The translations under genes were made by a program, and so were the position numbers. Of a DNA stretch of 64,000 nt, positions 7,304 to 16,579 are shown in pieces; positions within the stretch are counted from its first letter, which is position 1; every line of letters starts with the position of its first letter. The DNA is taken from positions 1 through 64,000 of the forward strand of contig JAWLCP010000005.1 of assembly GCA_041687115.1 (NCBI GenBank), read 5' to 3'. Under the pieces are notes generated by a model. The model had not been told where the DNA came from. It saw only the letters and a program-made list of their open reading frames with translations, and made no database searches. This stretch comes from SKLM01 sp041687115. Its GTDB lineage: Bacteria > Chloroflexota > Anaerolineae > B4-G1.

Positions 7304-9288
7304 ACCAAACCGGGTTCCGGTCCCAACTCGCCCGGCGAGTTCCCGTGGGGCAATCAGTGCGACGGGTGGGACGCGTGCGTGAGATCATCGTGTGCCCTGA
7401 CCGGGCCGTAGAGCGCAAGGCGAGAAGGCGAGCTGCTCGAAAGGGCGAACCCCTCCTGCTCTGCTACACGCCGCAGGACCCCGCGTCGTTTCCCGGTCTG
7501 GACCTGCGTTGTCTGCCTGACGAGGTGCGACCACGACATCCGACGACGGAGTACCGGGCTCGCGCCCGACGGATCTGGGATCGACTGTGTGACGTATCGG
7601 TGGGGGGCGTGCCGATCAGAGAGAAGCTGAGTGCCGACGGTATCGATCTCTTGTTCGCGGCGGAGGCCGCCGCCGTGGGCAGCCTAACCCATTTCTTCGA
7701 GCACCTCGATCTAGCCTCGCAGTACGTTGCTGCCAAGGGGCCTGAGAGCCTGGTGTTGATCTATGCACCGTCAGAAGCAACCCACGCCTGGCTTACGGCC
7801 GCACAGCAACACGGGCTGGCATGCTCAGTTGCTGAGAAGCCGCGGCCGGCCTTCGACAAGATCCTGCTGAACCTGGGCAGTCACTTCGCTGAGGCGCGCC
7901 CATCACGACTCCATGTCCTGCACGTCCTATCTCGCCCCGTGGCGATGCTCTGGCCGGTGCTCACATCGAGGTTGTTTCCCATGCCCAAGACGTCTGCACG
8001 CAGGGTGTGGATCGAAGTCCCCAATGCCAAGATGTCCGCCAATCAACTGCCCATCGCTCAGGAGTTGACGGACAGCGGCGTCCCGGTGGGCTTCCTTCTC
8101 ACCGGTCGCTGCACCGTGTCGGAACCATGGGCCAGGCGGTGCCCCGCCGTGTCTCTGGCTCAGCTGTCCACTGTCCCTGGATGTCTACGGTCTCTGATCA
8201 CACTCTGCCAAGCATCGCGCCGGTTCGGGGAGGCACTTCGTGCTCCTTCGCTTCAGCGGGCAGTGGTAAGGAGCGTCCGGGAGTACACCGGGGTGGTCAA
8301 CTTCATCCTCCAGCAGGCCGTGTTCGGCGTCCTTCCTGGTTACGTCTTTGGCCATCAGACCGCTGTGAATGCATTCCGGCGTCTCAACCTTGAGCGCCTG
8401 GTGGTGCACGATGAGCGCCCGGCGCTGCAACGAGCCCTCATCGCGGGCGCACACCACATCGGGGTGAAGGTCGTCGCCGTTCAGTTTGGCCAGATCTTCC
8501 GTCACGGCGGTATGGGGTCGACGCCGGTTGACAAGCTTCTCGCTTGTGGCCCATACCATCAGGATCCGTTCCACAACCCCCAGCGCCCTGGTGCCGTCGA
8601 GCCGATCGGGTTTGTGGCAACGGACGCTCTCTACTGTTTGCTGGCTGAACGGCAACAGGTACGCGCCCGCAGCCTCTCCCGCCTGGGTATGAGGTGCGAG
8701 AGGCCGGTGATCTTGCTCGCCCTGTCACCGTTGACCGGCCCAGGGGCTCCATCCCAATTGAGCGAGATTCTTCGGACCGTTGCTGGGGTGGTCGCTCAGC
8801 TGTCGTGCGTCTTGTTGGTGAAGCTCCATCCTGCCGAGTGGCAGGCGGGCGTGTACGAGACCGTGCTGTCCGGATGTCCCGGGTTACGATACTCTGTCAC
8901 CCGGTCAGAGTTGTCTCCGCAGGAAGCGGTGGTCTGCGGTGACGTTCACATCACCAACGGTTCGACGATCGGGGTGGACATGCTGCTGACGAACCGGCCT
9001 ATGATCGACCTTCCCTACAACGGCCACTACTACCCGGATGGGTACGCCAACGCCGGTGCGGCGCTCCGGGCGGATACTCCCCATGGGCTCAAGGACGTGC
9101 TTACGGCGGCCATCGAATCACCTGCAGAGATCAGCGTCGCGCTAAGGGCTGACCGCGAAGCGTTCATCCTGGAGCGGCTCACCCGATTCGACGGAAAGAG
9201 GGCGGCAGCGGCAGCGGATGCGATTCTCCGCTTCTACGGTGACCCTCAGTTCGACTCGTCGCGAGGTCCAGCCCCATGCGAATACTAG
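7300..9288 (+). CDS. Large GT-B-like surface-carbohydrate protein, candidate nonulosonate transferase
   Basis: I do not recognise a named family with certainty. The 662-residue protein has no signal peptide or clear membrane segment. The C-terminal half resembles GT-B capsule-synthesis and CDP-glycerol-transferase-like proteins: an H-D-E-R segment near residue 370, V-A-V-Q-F-G near 393, an H-P motif in V-K-L-H-P near 510, and N-G-S-T-I-G-V-D near 553 followed by N-R-P-M-I. The HP and S-T signatures recall those of bacterial sialyl- and polysialyltransferases. The N-terminal half (about 1-230) shows no clear similarity. Placed between the flippase and a GT4 gene, with overlaps on both sides, it may transfer the pseudaminic-type sugar. 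That function is inference. Confidence 0.5.
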   Translation: MNQTGFRSQLARRVPVGQSVRRVGRVREIIVCPDRAVERKARRRAARKGEPLLLCYTPQDPASFPGLDLRCLPDEVRPRHPTTEYRARARRIWDRLCDVSVGGVPIREKLSADGIDLLFAAEAAAVGSLTHFFEHLDLASQYVAAKGPESLVLIYAPSEATHAWLTAAQQHGLACSVAEKPRPAFDKILLNLGSHFAEARPSRLHVLHVLSRPVAMLWPVLTSRLFPMPKTSARRVWIEVPNAKMSANQLPIAQELTDSGVPVGFLLTGRCTVSEPWARRCPAVSLAQLSTVPGCLRSLITLCQASRRFGEALRAPSLQRAVVRSVREYTGVVNFILQQAVFGVLPGYVFGHQTAVNAFRRLNLERLVVHDERPALQRALIAGAHHIGVKVVAVQFGQIFRHGGMGSTPVDKLLACGPYHQDPFHNPQRPGAVEPIGFVATDALYCLLAERQQVRARSLSRLGMRCERPVILLALSPLTGPGAPSQLSEILRTVAGVVAQLSCVLLVKLHPAEWQAGVYETVLSGCPGLRYSVTRSELSPQEAVVCGDVHITNGSTIGVDMLLTNRPMIDLPYNGHYYPDGYANAGAALRADTPHGLKDVLTAAIESPAEISVALRADREAFILERLTRFDGKRAAAAADAILRFYGDPQFDSSRGPAPCEY

Positions 9289-10490
9289 TGGTGAGCCAGG
9301 ACATTCCTTCCCTCAGCCGAGCCGGGAGTCGAAGGCCCTATCAGCTGCTTCGCGTGGTCGGCCGTCGCCACGCGCTCTCCCTCGTGTACCCGTACTATCG
9401 GTCCCAGGCCCTCGTGGATGTTCAACAGATCGAGGGCCAGGCTGATCTGTTCCGGACTGTCCGTTCCTTCGACCTGCGATCCCGGCATACCACCGTCTGC
9501 AGGAAGGTCCGCACCAGGCTCAGTGGTCTGTGCCTGTCCGAAACGCGCATCAAGTTCCCCAGGGAGTTCTCGCAGGTGGTGGAGGCTATCCGACGTCTTG
9601 CCCCCGAGAACGACGTCATCTGGGTCACGGATCTTGTGTCCATGCAGTACGTAGACGGTGTCCGTACGCCCACCGTGCTGGACGCGGTCGATTGTGTCAG
9701 CCGCAACACTGCGCTGAGGCTGTCCCGGCTCTCCCCAGGGTGGAGGCGGGCTGTGTGGAGTTGGCTGTTCAGGCCGCTGCGTGAGTTTGAGCGCTCCCTG
9801 CACGCCCGGGCGACGCTGTCCGTCGTCAACTCTCGGGTCGACGCCCGCTACATGGTCGAGCGAGAGCTGGGATCCCCGGCGGTGGTCGAAAACGGGTGCG
9901 ACACGGATCACTTCAGCCCGACGGGCGGATACGAGAAAGCTGAACTGCCCGGCAGGCCCGTCCTGGTGTTCGTCGGTGTGTTCCGCTACCACCCCAACGA
10001 AGATGCTGCACGCTGGCTCATCCAGGACCTGATGCCCCGGCTGCTCGTGCACTATGCCCGCGCGCAGCTGGTTCTCGTGGGTCCTGGCCCGTCCACTCCC
10101 CTTCCCGTCTCTGACCACGTCGTGACCACCGGCTTCGTGCCAGATGTGCGGCCTTACTATGCGGGGGCTGATGTCTTCGTGGCCCCCCTTCGCTACGGAA
10201 CCGGGATCAAACACAAGGTCCTGGAGGCAGCGTCGATGGAATGTCGTATCGTTGCCACTCCTTCCGCCGTCGAAGGGCTCTCCCTCCGCCACGGTCGCCA
10301 TCTCTTCGTCGCAGACTGCGCCGACGGGTTTGTGGCTCGAATCCGAGACGCGCTGGAAAGTGAGGAGGCTGTCTGTATGGCAAAGCGCGCCCGATCTCTT
10401 GTGGATCGGAGACACAGCTGGGACGCCCAAGGAGAGCGGTTTGAAGCCCTACTGAGGAAAGCGGCCTCGCGGCGGAGGATCACCCGGTGA
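9276..10490 (+). CDS. GT4-family glycosyltransferase
   Basis: A 404-residue retaining glycosyltransferase of GT-B fold, likely building the repeat unit on the cytoplasmic face. The N-terminal domain begins M-R-I-L-V-V-S-Q-D-I-P, typical of the acceptor-binding Rossmann fold. The C-terminal domain has V-F-V-G-V-F-R-Y-H-P-N and V-A-P-L-R-Y-G-T-G-I-K-H-K-V-L-E-A, the phrase used by the sugar-transferase/PEP-CTERM-associated GT4 subgroup where E-x7-E is modified. It overlaps the preceding gene by 13 bases and the sulfotransferase by four. Donor and linkage cannot be read from sequence. Confidence 0.8.
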   Translation: MRILVVSQDIPSLSRAGSRRPYQLLRVVGRRHALSLVYPYYRSQALVDVQQIEGQADLFRTVRSFDLRSRHTTVCRKVRTRLSGLCLSETRIKFPREFSQVVEAIRRLAPENDVIWVTDLVSMQYVDGVRTPTVLDAVDCVSRNTALRLSRLSPGWRRAVWSWLFRPLREFERSLHARATLSVVNSRVDARYMVERELGSPAVVENGCDTDHFSPTGGYEKAELPGRPVLVFVGVFRYHPNEDAARWLIQDLMPRLLVHYARAQLVLVGPGPSTPLPVSDHVVTTGFVPDVRPYYAGADVFVAPLRYGTGIKHKVLEAASMECRIVATPSAVEGLSLRHGRHLFVADCADGFVARIRDALESEEAVCMAKRARSLVDRRHSWDAQGERFEALLRKAASRRRITR

Positions 10491-11437
10491 TTTCTCAGAT
10501 GGGTCATCCCATTCGCTACGTCACCCTGGCTGCAACGGCCTATTCCGGCTCAACGCTTTTCGCGCGGCTGATGAACGCTCACCCCAACGTGGTCAGCGTC
10601 GGGGAGTTGTCCAACGTCATCGGGAGGCTGTTTCGGACCGGGCGCATTCAGGCGTACCCCTGTTCGTGTGGTGTGGAGATCGAACAATGCTCGTTCTGGG
10701 TCGACGTGCAACGCCGATGTGCGGTCAAAGGCATGCCATTCGATCTGCACGATTTCGGCACAGAGCTCGACACAGGTCTCGGCCCTCTGGTCAATCGGTT
10801 CCTGTTTGGCGCATCTGGGGCGCTGATGGCGTTTCAATGCCTCGTGAATCTCGGGCTTACCCGACACATGGCCACTGTCCGAGACTGCATTGATCGCGCC
10901 TTGAGCATTGCCGAGGCCGCACTCGCCGTCGACGGCGCTCACGTCTTCGTTGACACGTCGAAGAGCGTGGCCCGAGTGCCATTCCTGTTGGAGCGCAGGG
11001 AGACCGATCTGGTGGTCGTGCATCTCACCAGGGATCCCAGAGGCTTCGTCAACAGCTACCTCAAGCATAAGGGCGATGAGGCAAGTCTCAGGAAAGCCGT
11101 GTCATACTGGAGGAGAACGCACCGCGGCGCGATGATGCTTGGACATAGCCTCGGTCCTGTTGCCTATCGCCGCCTCCAGTACGAAGAGCTATGTCGCCAT
11201 CCCCGGCGCGTGTTCGGCGAGCTGTTTGATCTTCTTGGGTTGCCGGACGTCGATGTCGCTGAAGCAGCCAAGAGCCACCCGCACCATGTGGTGGGCAACG
11301 GGGTTCGGCTGCGCCCGTTCGACGGCATCCACTTTGATTCGTCGTGGCGGCGTCAGTTAACCCCTGCGCAGATCGAAGCCTGTATGCGCCACGCTGGCCG
11401 TCTTGCCGCACACCTCGGATATGCGAGGCACCCATGA
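10487..11437 (+). CDS. PAPS-dependent sulfotransferase
   Basis: A 316-residue sulfotransferase-family protein expected to move sulfate from PAPS to a sugar hydroxyl. The 5'-phosphosulfate-binding loop is Y-S-G-S-T-L near residues 19-24 and the 3'-phosphate-binding segment is L-T-R-D-P-R-G-F-V-N-S-Y near 180-190. A cysteine-bearing P-C-S-C-G stretch lies near residue 58. The GTG start overlaps the stop of the GT4 gene (GTGA), and the stop overlaps the next start, so it belongs to the operon. It implies a sulfated polysaccharide, uncommon beside nonulosonate genes. No PAPS-synthesis genes are in the window. Confidence 0.75.
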   Translation: MISQMGHPIRYVTLAATAYSGSTLFARLMNAHPNVVSVGELSNVIGRLFRTGRIQAYPCSCGVEIEQCSFWVDVQRRCAVKGMPFDLHDFGTELDTGLGPLVNRFLFGASGALMAFQCLVNLGLTRHMATVRDCIDRALSIAEAALAVDGAHVFVDTSKSVARVPFLLERRETDLVVVHLTRDPRGFVNSYLKHKGDEASLRKAVSYWRRTHRGAMMLGHSLGPVAYRRLQYEELCRHPRRVFGELFDLLGLPDVDVAEAAKSHPHHVVGNGVRLRPFDGIHFDSSWRRQLTPAQIEACMRHAGRLAAHLGYARHP

Positions 11438-12768
11438 CTCGAGCGCTCGCCAGTGGGGAGGTCCGGGCTCGTCCATCACTCGTTCCCGCCTCGCATCGGG
11501 GTGATCGGCGCCGCTCGGCTGCAGGGATTCTCTCCCGCTGGCCAGGACAGAGCGGCGAGCTGGTGACCCATCCGCCTCTCCGCGGCCGCGCACGCACGCT
11601 TGCTCACACCCTGTCGCTTGCGTTTGTGTTCTTGCTTCCCATGGACGACCTGCTCGTGGTTGAGGTGTTGGGCTTCCGCCTGGGCTCCATCGCCAGGACA
11701 TCTGGCTTTCTTCTCCTGGTCGCCTGGGTTGGAGCCGTGATCGACGAGAGATACGTGAGGTATCCCGATCTGTTCCATTGGCTGGCATACGCTTTCTTCG
11801 CGTGGAGTATCCTGACGTTCGCCTGGAGCCGTAGTCTGGTCTGGACCATCAGTCGCACGCGCACGTATCTTCAGGTGTTCTTGATGCTGTGCGTCCTCTG
11901 GGATCTCTATCGCAGCACAGCGGATCTCGCCGACGCGCTTCAGGCCTACGTGTTCGGGTCCTATGCCTCCATGGTATGCCTCTTCAGTGGCTACGTGCGC
12001 CAGGTGGTATCGTCCTCCGCCTTCGACAGATTGACCGCCGGGGAGTTCAACCCTAACGGACTGGCGCTCTTTGTCACCATCGGCACGCCTCTTGCCTGGC
12101 ATCTCACCCACCCTCGTGTCGAGAGGGAGGGGAGTAGACCTCTTCTGGGCATCGTGAATCTGGTCTACGTTCCCCTCAGCCTCTTCGCCATTGCCCTGAC
12201 CGGAAGCCGTGGAGCCCTTGCTGCGTGCGCTCCCGTCTTCGTTTTCATCTTCTGCGGCGTGGCAACGGCCCGCCAGCCACGCATGATCGTGCGTCTTCTC
12301 TTCATCCTCTTCCTGGTGGTGGCCCTTTATCGCCTGGTCCCTGGCGTCCTGATCGACCGACTTTGGACCCTTCCTGGCGAGATAATCGGAGGCGATCTCG
12401 GCGGTCGTCGGCTCGTCTGGCGCCACGCCCTTTCCATCTTTGCGCGTCATCCGCTCGTGGGCGTCGGCTCTGGCGCCTTCCGCGTCGCTGTGACTGCACT
12501 CCCTGCCTGGCAGAGGGAGAAGGTGGCCCACAACACGTTCCTTTCGGTGCTGGTGGAGACGGGTGTGGTGGGCTTCGGCCTCTTCGTCGCTTGTCTGGCC
12601 CGGGTTGTCTGTGCTCTCGTGCGGCGGCGCCAGGACGACTTCCGCGTCTGGCTCGTGGTCCTCTTCGTCTGGTCTGTCGGGGTCTGCAATCTTACCTGGG
12701 AGCACAGGAAGGTCACCTGGCTCGTCATGCTCCTGGCGCTCGTCAGCTCACAAGCCGCCGATGATTAG
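11434..12768 (+). CDS. O-antigen ligase/polymerase-like membrane protein (Wzy-type)
   Basis: A 444-residue polytopic membrane protein of the O-antigen ligase/polymerase (Wzy_C, RfaL-like) family, expected to polymerise the lipid-linked repeat units outside the membrane. After a charged N-terminal stretch of about 55 residues there are roughly ten or more hydrophobic segments. The family signature appears as N-P-N-G-L-A-L, then L-T-G-S-R-G-A-L-A-A, and the periplasmic-loop pattern H-P-L-V-G-V-G-S-G-A-F followed by A-H-N-T-F-L-S-V-L-V-E-T-G-V-V-G. ATG 11434 overlaps the sulfotransferase stop, so upstream in-frame sequence is not used. Confidence 0.8.
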   Translation: MTRALASGEVRARPSLVPASHRGDRRRSAAGILSRWPGQSGELVTHPPLRGRARTLAHTLSLAFVFLLPMDDLLVVEVLGFRLGSIARTSGFLLLVAWVGAVIDERYVRYPDLFHWLAYAFFAWSILTFAWSRSLVWTISRTRTYLQVFLMLCVLWDLYRSTADLADALQAYVFGSYASMVCLFSGYVRQVVSSSAFDRLTAGEFNPNGLALFVTIGTPLAWHLTHPRVEREGSRPLLGIVNLVYVPLSLFAIALTGSRGALAACAPVFVFIFCGVATARQPRMIVRLLFILFLVVALYRLVPGVLIDRLWTLPGEIIGGDLGGRRLVWRHALSIFARHPLVGVGSGAFRVAVTALPAWQREKVAHNTFLSVLVETGVVGFGLFVACLARVVCALVRRRQDDFRVWLVVLFVWSVGVCNLTWEHRKVTWLVMLLALVSSQAADD

Positions 12769-13918
12769 GCAACGCCCTTTCGCCACAGTCCCCACCCCGT
12801 CTGATCAGGGCCGCCGGCTCCGCGTCCTGCAAGTGGTTCCCGACTTCTGCGTCGCCGGTGCCCAGGTTATGGTCTGCCATCTCATGTCTCACCTGGATTC
12901 CCGCAGGTTCCACGTGGGCGCGGTGAGTCTCTGCGGTCGGAGCGGCACCTGGCTCGAGCGTCAGCTCGACGCCGCTGGCTTCTCGGTGTGCTACCTCGGC
13001 AAGCGCACCGGCTTCGATCCTCGCCGCATCGTCCAGCTAGACGCCTTTGTGCGCCGCTTCCGGCCCGACGTTGTCCACACACACCTCCATACCCTCCCTT
13101 ATGCTCTTTCGTCGCTTCTCCGCCGTTACCCCCGCGCAGCCGTGCATACCCTTCACACGGTCGACCGCTGCGCGGCGCTTCCGCGGTTGTTCGTTCACGC
13201 CGTTCTGAGCCAGGGTGTCACCCCCGTCGCGGTCTGCCGATCAGTTGCCGAGAGCGCCAGGCCCTGGTTTGCTGATCGTCCTGTTGTCACAATTCTCAAT
13301 GGCATCCCCCTCGATGCGTACGTGCCCTCACCTGTGCATCGCTCCTCCAGGCTCTCCCGTAATCGATCTTCACCAGCGCCGGTCGTCTTCGCATGTGTTG
13401 CCGGCATGAGGCCGGAGAAGAACCACGCTCTTCTCATCGATGCCTTCTTGACTGCTTTCTCCGGCGGCGATCGAGCGGGCTTGCTGCTCGTTGGAGACGG
13501 CCCGCTGAGAGGCGGGCTAATGAACCAGGTTGGCGACGGAAGATCGCATCCGATCGCCTTTCTCGGCCCACGCGCCGACGTTCCGGACATCCTCAATGCC
13601 GCCGACGTCTTCGTCCTCGCCTCCGAGCGCGAGGGAGCTCCCCTCTCCGTGATGGAGGCCATGGCCATGGGCAAACCGGTCATCGCCACCGCCGTCGGTG
13701 GCGTTCCAGAGCTGGTCATGCATCGAGCCACCGGGCTGCTCATCGCCCCCGGCAGCCGCAGTGATCTCGTGCGTGCTATGCGTTCCCTTGCCAACGACCC
13801 CCGGGCCCGCAAAGCCATGGGCCGGCGCGCTAGGGTACACGCTCTCGCCAACTTCTCCGCCCGGCGGATGGCATCGTCCTATGCCGCCCTCTACACTCGC
13901 CTGGTGCTTGAGGAGTGA
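12761..13918 (+). CDS. GT4-family glycosyltransferase
   Basis: A 385-residue GT-B glycosyltransferase. V-V-P-D-F-C-V-A-G-A-Q-V-M marks the N-terminal acceptor domain, V-V-H-T-H-L-H-T the interdomain region, and V-L-A-S-E-R-E-G-A-P-L-S-V-M-E-A-M-A-M-G-K-P-V the E-x7-E donor-binding motif typical of GT4. G-M-R-P-E-K-N-H is the phosphate-contacting loop. The frame is open far upstream, but ATG 12761 lies eight bases inside the end of the polymerase gene and gives the expected domain length. It is one of four GT4 enzymes of this operon. Confidence 0.85.
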   Translation: MIRQRPFATVPTPSDQGRRLRVLQVVPDFCVAGAQVMVCHLMSHLDSRRFHVGAVSLCGRSGTWLERQLDAAGFSVCYLGKRTGFDPRRIVQLDAFVRRFRPDVVHTHLHTLPYALSSLLRRYPRAAVHTLHTVDRCAALPRLFVHAVLSQGVTPVAVCRSVAESARPWFADRPVVTILNGIPLDAYVPSPVHRSSRLSRNRSSPAPVVFACVAGMRPEKNHALLIDAFLTAFSGGDRAGLLLVGDGPLRGGLMNQVGDGRSHPIAFLGPRADVPDILNAADVFVLASEREGAPLSVMEAMAMGKPVIATAVGGVPELVMHRATGLLIAPGSRSDLVRAMRSLANDPRARKAMGRRARVHALANFSARRMASSYAALYTRLVLEE

Positions 13919-13923
13919 GCCCT

Positions 13924-15204
13924 ATGCTCCGGCGGCCCACGCCCGTTCGTCTGGCCTCAAGACGCTCTCCATCCCCTTCGTGCTTGCCATCGCGCGATGG
14001 CGGTACCCTCCACGTCCTCCTGATCGGGGCGGTCCCGCCTCCCGTCGGAGGCGCGAGGGTCTCCTTTCAACAGGCCCTCGACGAGCTGCGCACCAGGCCC
14101 GGAGTCAGGACATCCGTCATCCCCACGTGGCCCGCCGGCGAGGGGCTATTCAGGAAGCTGCTTCCGGCGTGTAGGGTCACTCTGGTTACCCTGTTGAAGG
14201 CCAGGGATGCATCTGTGATCGTTTTCTTCGCGGCCGCCGGTGGGATTATCCTTTGGGCTCCCATCCTCCACGCGATCGCCCGCCTGTTCGGCAAGCCGTG
14301 GATCCTGAGGGCGTTTGGCGGCGGCTTTGATCGGGTTTACGCACGTCTTCCCGGCGCAGTACGGACCTGCGTACGAAGGACCAGCCTGTCGGCCGATCTG
14401 GTTCTGTTTCAGACCTCACATCTGGTCCGCCATTTCAGGTCCATCTTGCCCGGCAACAACGTCTTCTGGCACGCCAACTCCAGACCTGTGGGACCCCAGA
14501 GCCTGCCCGCCTGCCACAAGGTGTGCCGCCGTTTCGTGTTCATAGGCCACGTGAACCCCTGCAAGGGCGTTGGGGATATCCTGCAGGCCAGCGACATCCT
14601 GGGGGAGGGGGTTGAGATTCACGTCTTCGGCCCCCTTCAGGGCGGTCTGGAGGAGGCTGACTTCGACTGCTACCACCAGGTCGTCTACCGCGGAATCCTT
14701 CCTCCAGACGATGTCATCTCCACGCTCCGGGGCTACCACGCGCTTCTGCTTCCCACTCACTACGTCGACGAGGGCCTTCCGGGTGTCATCCTGGAGGCCT
14801 ACAGTGTTGGTATTCCCGTCGTGGCCAGCCGCTGGAGCGCTATACCGGAGATCGTCGACGGCACCTCCGGCATCCTCGTCACACCGGGGGATCCGCTCGA
14901 TCTCGCCCGTGCGATGCAGCGTCTCGTCGACGATGCATCGCTCTATCGAGCCCTTTCCCGGGGTGCGTGGTGGAAAGCACGGGAGTTCTCCCTTCGCAGC
15001 TGGACCGACATCCTTGTCTCCTACTGCCACGCCGCGGTGTGTCGCTCGCCCTTGACGACGGCTCTTGTGTGTGGGCATAGCGAACTCGCCGGAGGGCGAA
15101 CGCCATCGCGAACGATCGCCTACGAGGGCCCAGCGGCAGCGGCCTCGGATGAGGGGTGGTCGTTCGTCTCGCCTCAGCCTGGCGGCAGCAGTACGTCTTG
15201 CTGA
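13924..15204 (+). CDS. GT4-family glycosyltransferase
   Basis: A 426-residue GT-B protein. The N-terminal domain opens with V-L-L-I-G-A-V-P-P-P-V-G-G-A after about 33 less conserved residues, and contains the hydrophobic stretch G-G-I-I-L-W-A-P-I-L-H-A, which could attach it to the membrane. The C-terminal domain has V-F-I-G-H-V-N-P-C-K-G and L-P-T-H-Y-V-D-E-G-L-P-G-V-I-L-E-A-Y, a normal GT4 donor site. ATG 13924 is preferred because GGAG lies eight bases upstream; GTG 13915 is an alternative. About 50 extra residues at the C-terminus are low in conservation. Confidence 0.8.
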   Translation: MLRRPTPVRLASRRSPSPSCLPSRDGGTLHVLLIGAVPPPVGGARVSFQQALDELRTRPGVRTSVIPTWPAGEGLFRKLLPACRVTLVTLLKARDASVIVFFAAAGGIILWAPILHAIARLFGKPWILRAFGGGFDRVYARLPGAVRTCVRRTSLSADLVLFQTSHLVRHFRSILPGNNVFWHANSRPVGPQSLPACHKVCRRFVFIGHVNPCKGVGDILQASDILGEGVEIHVFGPLQGGLEEADFDCYHQVVYRGILPPDDVISTLRGYHALLLPTHYVDEGLPGVILEAYSVGIPVVASRWSAIPEIVDGTSGILVTPGDPLDLARAMQRLVDDASLYRALSRGAWWKAREFSLRSWTDILVSYCHAAVCRSPLTTALVCGHSELAGGRTPSRTIAYEGPAAAASDEGWSFVSPQPGGSSTSC

Positions 15205-15256
15205 GGGGTGTAAGGATAGGGATCCAGCGCCTCCCAACTGAGACAGGAGCTCGTCT

Positions 15257-16579
15257 ATGCGTATTCTCGTGCTGACCGCTTACTTCCCGCCTGACACGGG
15301 CTCTGCAGCGCACCTGTTCTACGAGTTGGGCACTGCCCTTGTCCAGCGCGGTCACCAGGTGACCGTGGTCACCGGCATGCCGGGTTACCACGCGCAGGGC
15401 TCACTCCAGCCCTATGCCGGCCAGCGGCGCTTGGACGAGACCGTCAACGGCATCCACGTCGTGCGCGTGGTCACGCCCCTCCACTCCAGCCACTCGATGC
15501 TCGGTCGCGCGATCTGGCAGTTTGGGGCAGCTCTTGCCTTCTTCGTGGCCGGCGTCGGCCTGCCACCCCACGATGCTGTCGTCCTCTACTCCCCGCCCCT
15601 TCCCCTCGGGTTGGCAGCCTGGGGCTGGCATCGGTTGCGGGGGCTCCCCTTCGTGCTCAATGTCCAGGACCTGTTCCCGCGCAGTGCCATCGACCTCGGG
15701 CTACTCCGCCACCCTCTCATCATCCAGGCCTTCGACCTTCTGGAGCAGTTCCTTTACCGCCGTGCATCGTGGATCACTGTCCACTCGCCTGGCAACCGGC
15801 ATCACGTCATCGCCCGCGGAGGAGATCCCCGGCGGGTCACCGTCGTCCCGAACTGGGTCGACATCGACTTCATCCGGCCGGGACCACGAGAGAACGCTTT
15901 CCGCAGGCGCCACCGCCTGGGGGATGCCTTCATCGCCTGCTTCGCGGGCGTGTTGGGCTACTCGCAGGATATCGACGTGGTCCTGGAGGCGGCTGCTCTG
16001 ACGGCGGAGAAGGGTAAGGTCACTTGGCTCATCGTGGGCGACGGCGTCCATGCTCCCCGGCTGCGGAAAAAGGCGGCGTTGATGGCGCTTGATAACGTGC
16101 GCTTCCTCCCCATGCAGCCCCGGGAGAGCTATCCAGAGCTGCTCCGCGCGTCGGACGTGGGGCTCGCCACCCTCCGCTCCGATGTCACCACGCCCGTCGT
16201 CCCATCCAAGATTCTCAGCATCATGGCCGCTGGTCTCCCCGTGGTCACCGCCTTGCCGCTCGATGGGGACGCCTCACGCCTGATCGCCGAGGCTCGATGC
16301 GGGATCTGTCTGCCGCCCGGCGATGCGCGTGCGCTCGCCGACGCCGTGCTGAAGCTATGGCGAAATCGCTCCCTCCGCCAGCGGCTCGGAGAATGCGGCC
16401 GCCGGTATGTAGAGCAGAGGCTCTCCCTCGACGCATGCGTGGCTAGGTATGAGGATCTGTTGGAGCGCCTGTCGGAGTACGCTGGCCCGCCCCATCTCCC
16501 GGCACGGCAGCCGGGTCGGGCGGACTCACACACCGCCCATCCACGGGTTGGGGAGAGCGCGAGAGGAGGGTTCTTCTGA
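15257..16579 (+). CDS. GT4-family glycosyltransferase, WcaI/WbuB-like
   Basis: A 440-residue glycosyltransferase resembling the WcaI/WbuB group used for amino-sugar transfer in capsule and O-antigen. The N-terminus M-R-I-L-V-L-T-A-Y-F-P-P-D-T-G-S-A-A-H and the Q-D-L-F-P-R-S-A phrase are typical of this group. The donor domain has V-V-P-N-W-V-D, F-A-G-V-L-G-Y-S-Q and a V-P-S-K-I-L-S-I-M-A-A-G-L-P-V segment that replaces the usual E-x7-E. AGGAG lies eight bases before ATG 15257. The gene shares its last base with the next start (TGATG). Confidence 0.85.
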   Translation: MRILVLTAYFPPDTGSAAHLFYELGTALVQRGHQVTVVTGMPGYHAQGSLQPYAGQRRLDETVNGIHVVRVVTPLHSSHSMLGRAIWQFGAALAFFVAGVGLPPHDAVVLYSPPLPLGLAAWGWHRLRGLPFVLNVQDLFPRSAIDLGLLRHPLIIQAFDLLEQFLYRRASWITVHSPGNRHHVIARGGDPRRVTVVPNWVDIDFIRPGPRENAFRRRHRLGDAFIACFAGVLGYSQDIDVVLEAAALTAEKGKVTWLIVGDGVHAPRLRKKAALMALDNVRFLPMQPRESYPELLRASDVGLATLRSDVTTPVVPSKILSIMAAGLPVVTALPLDGDASRLIAEARCGICLPPGDARALADAVLKLWRNRSLRQRLGECGRRYVEQRLSLDACVARYEDLLERLSEYAGPPHLPARQPGRADSHTAHPRVGESARGGFF

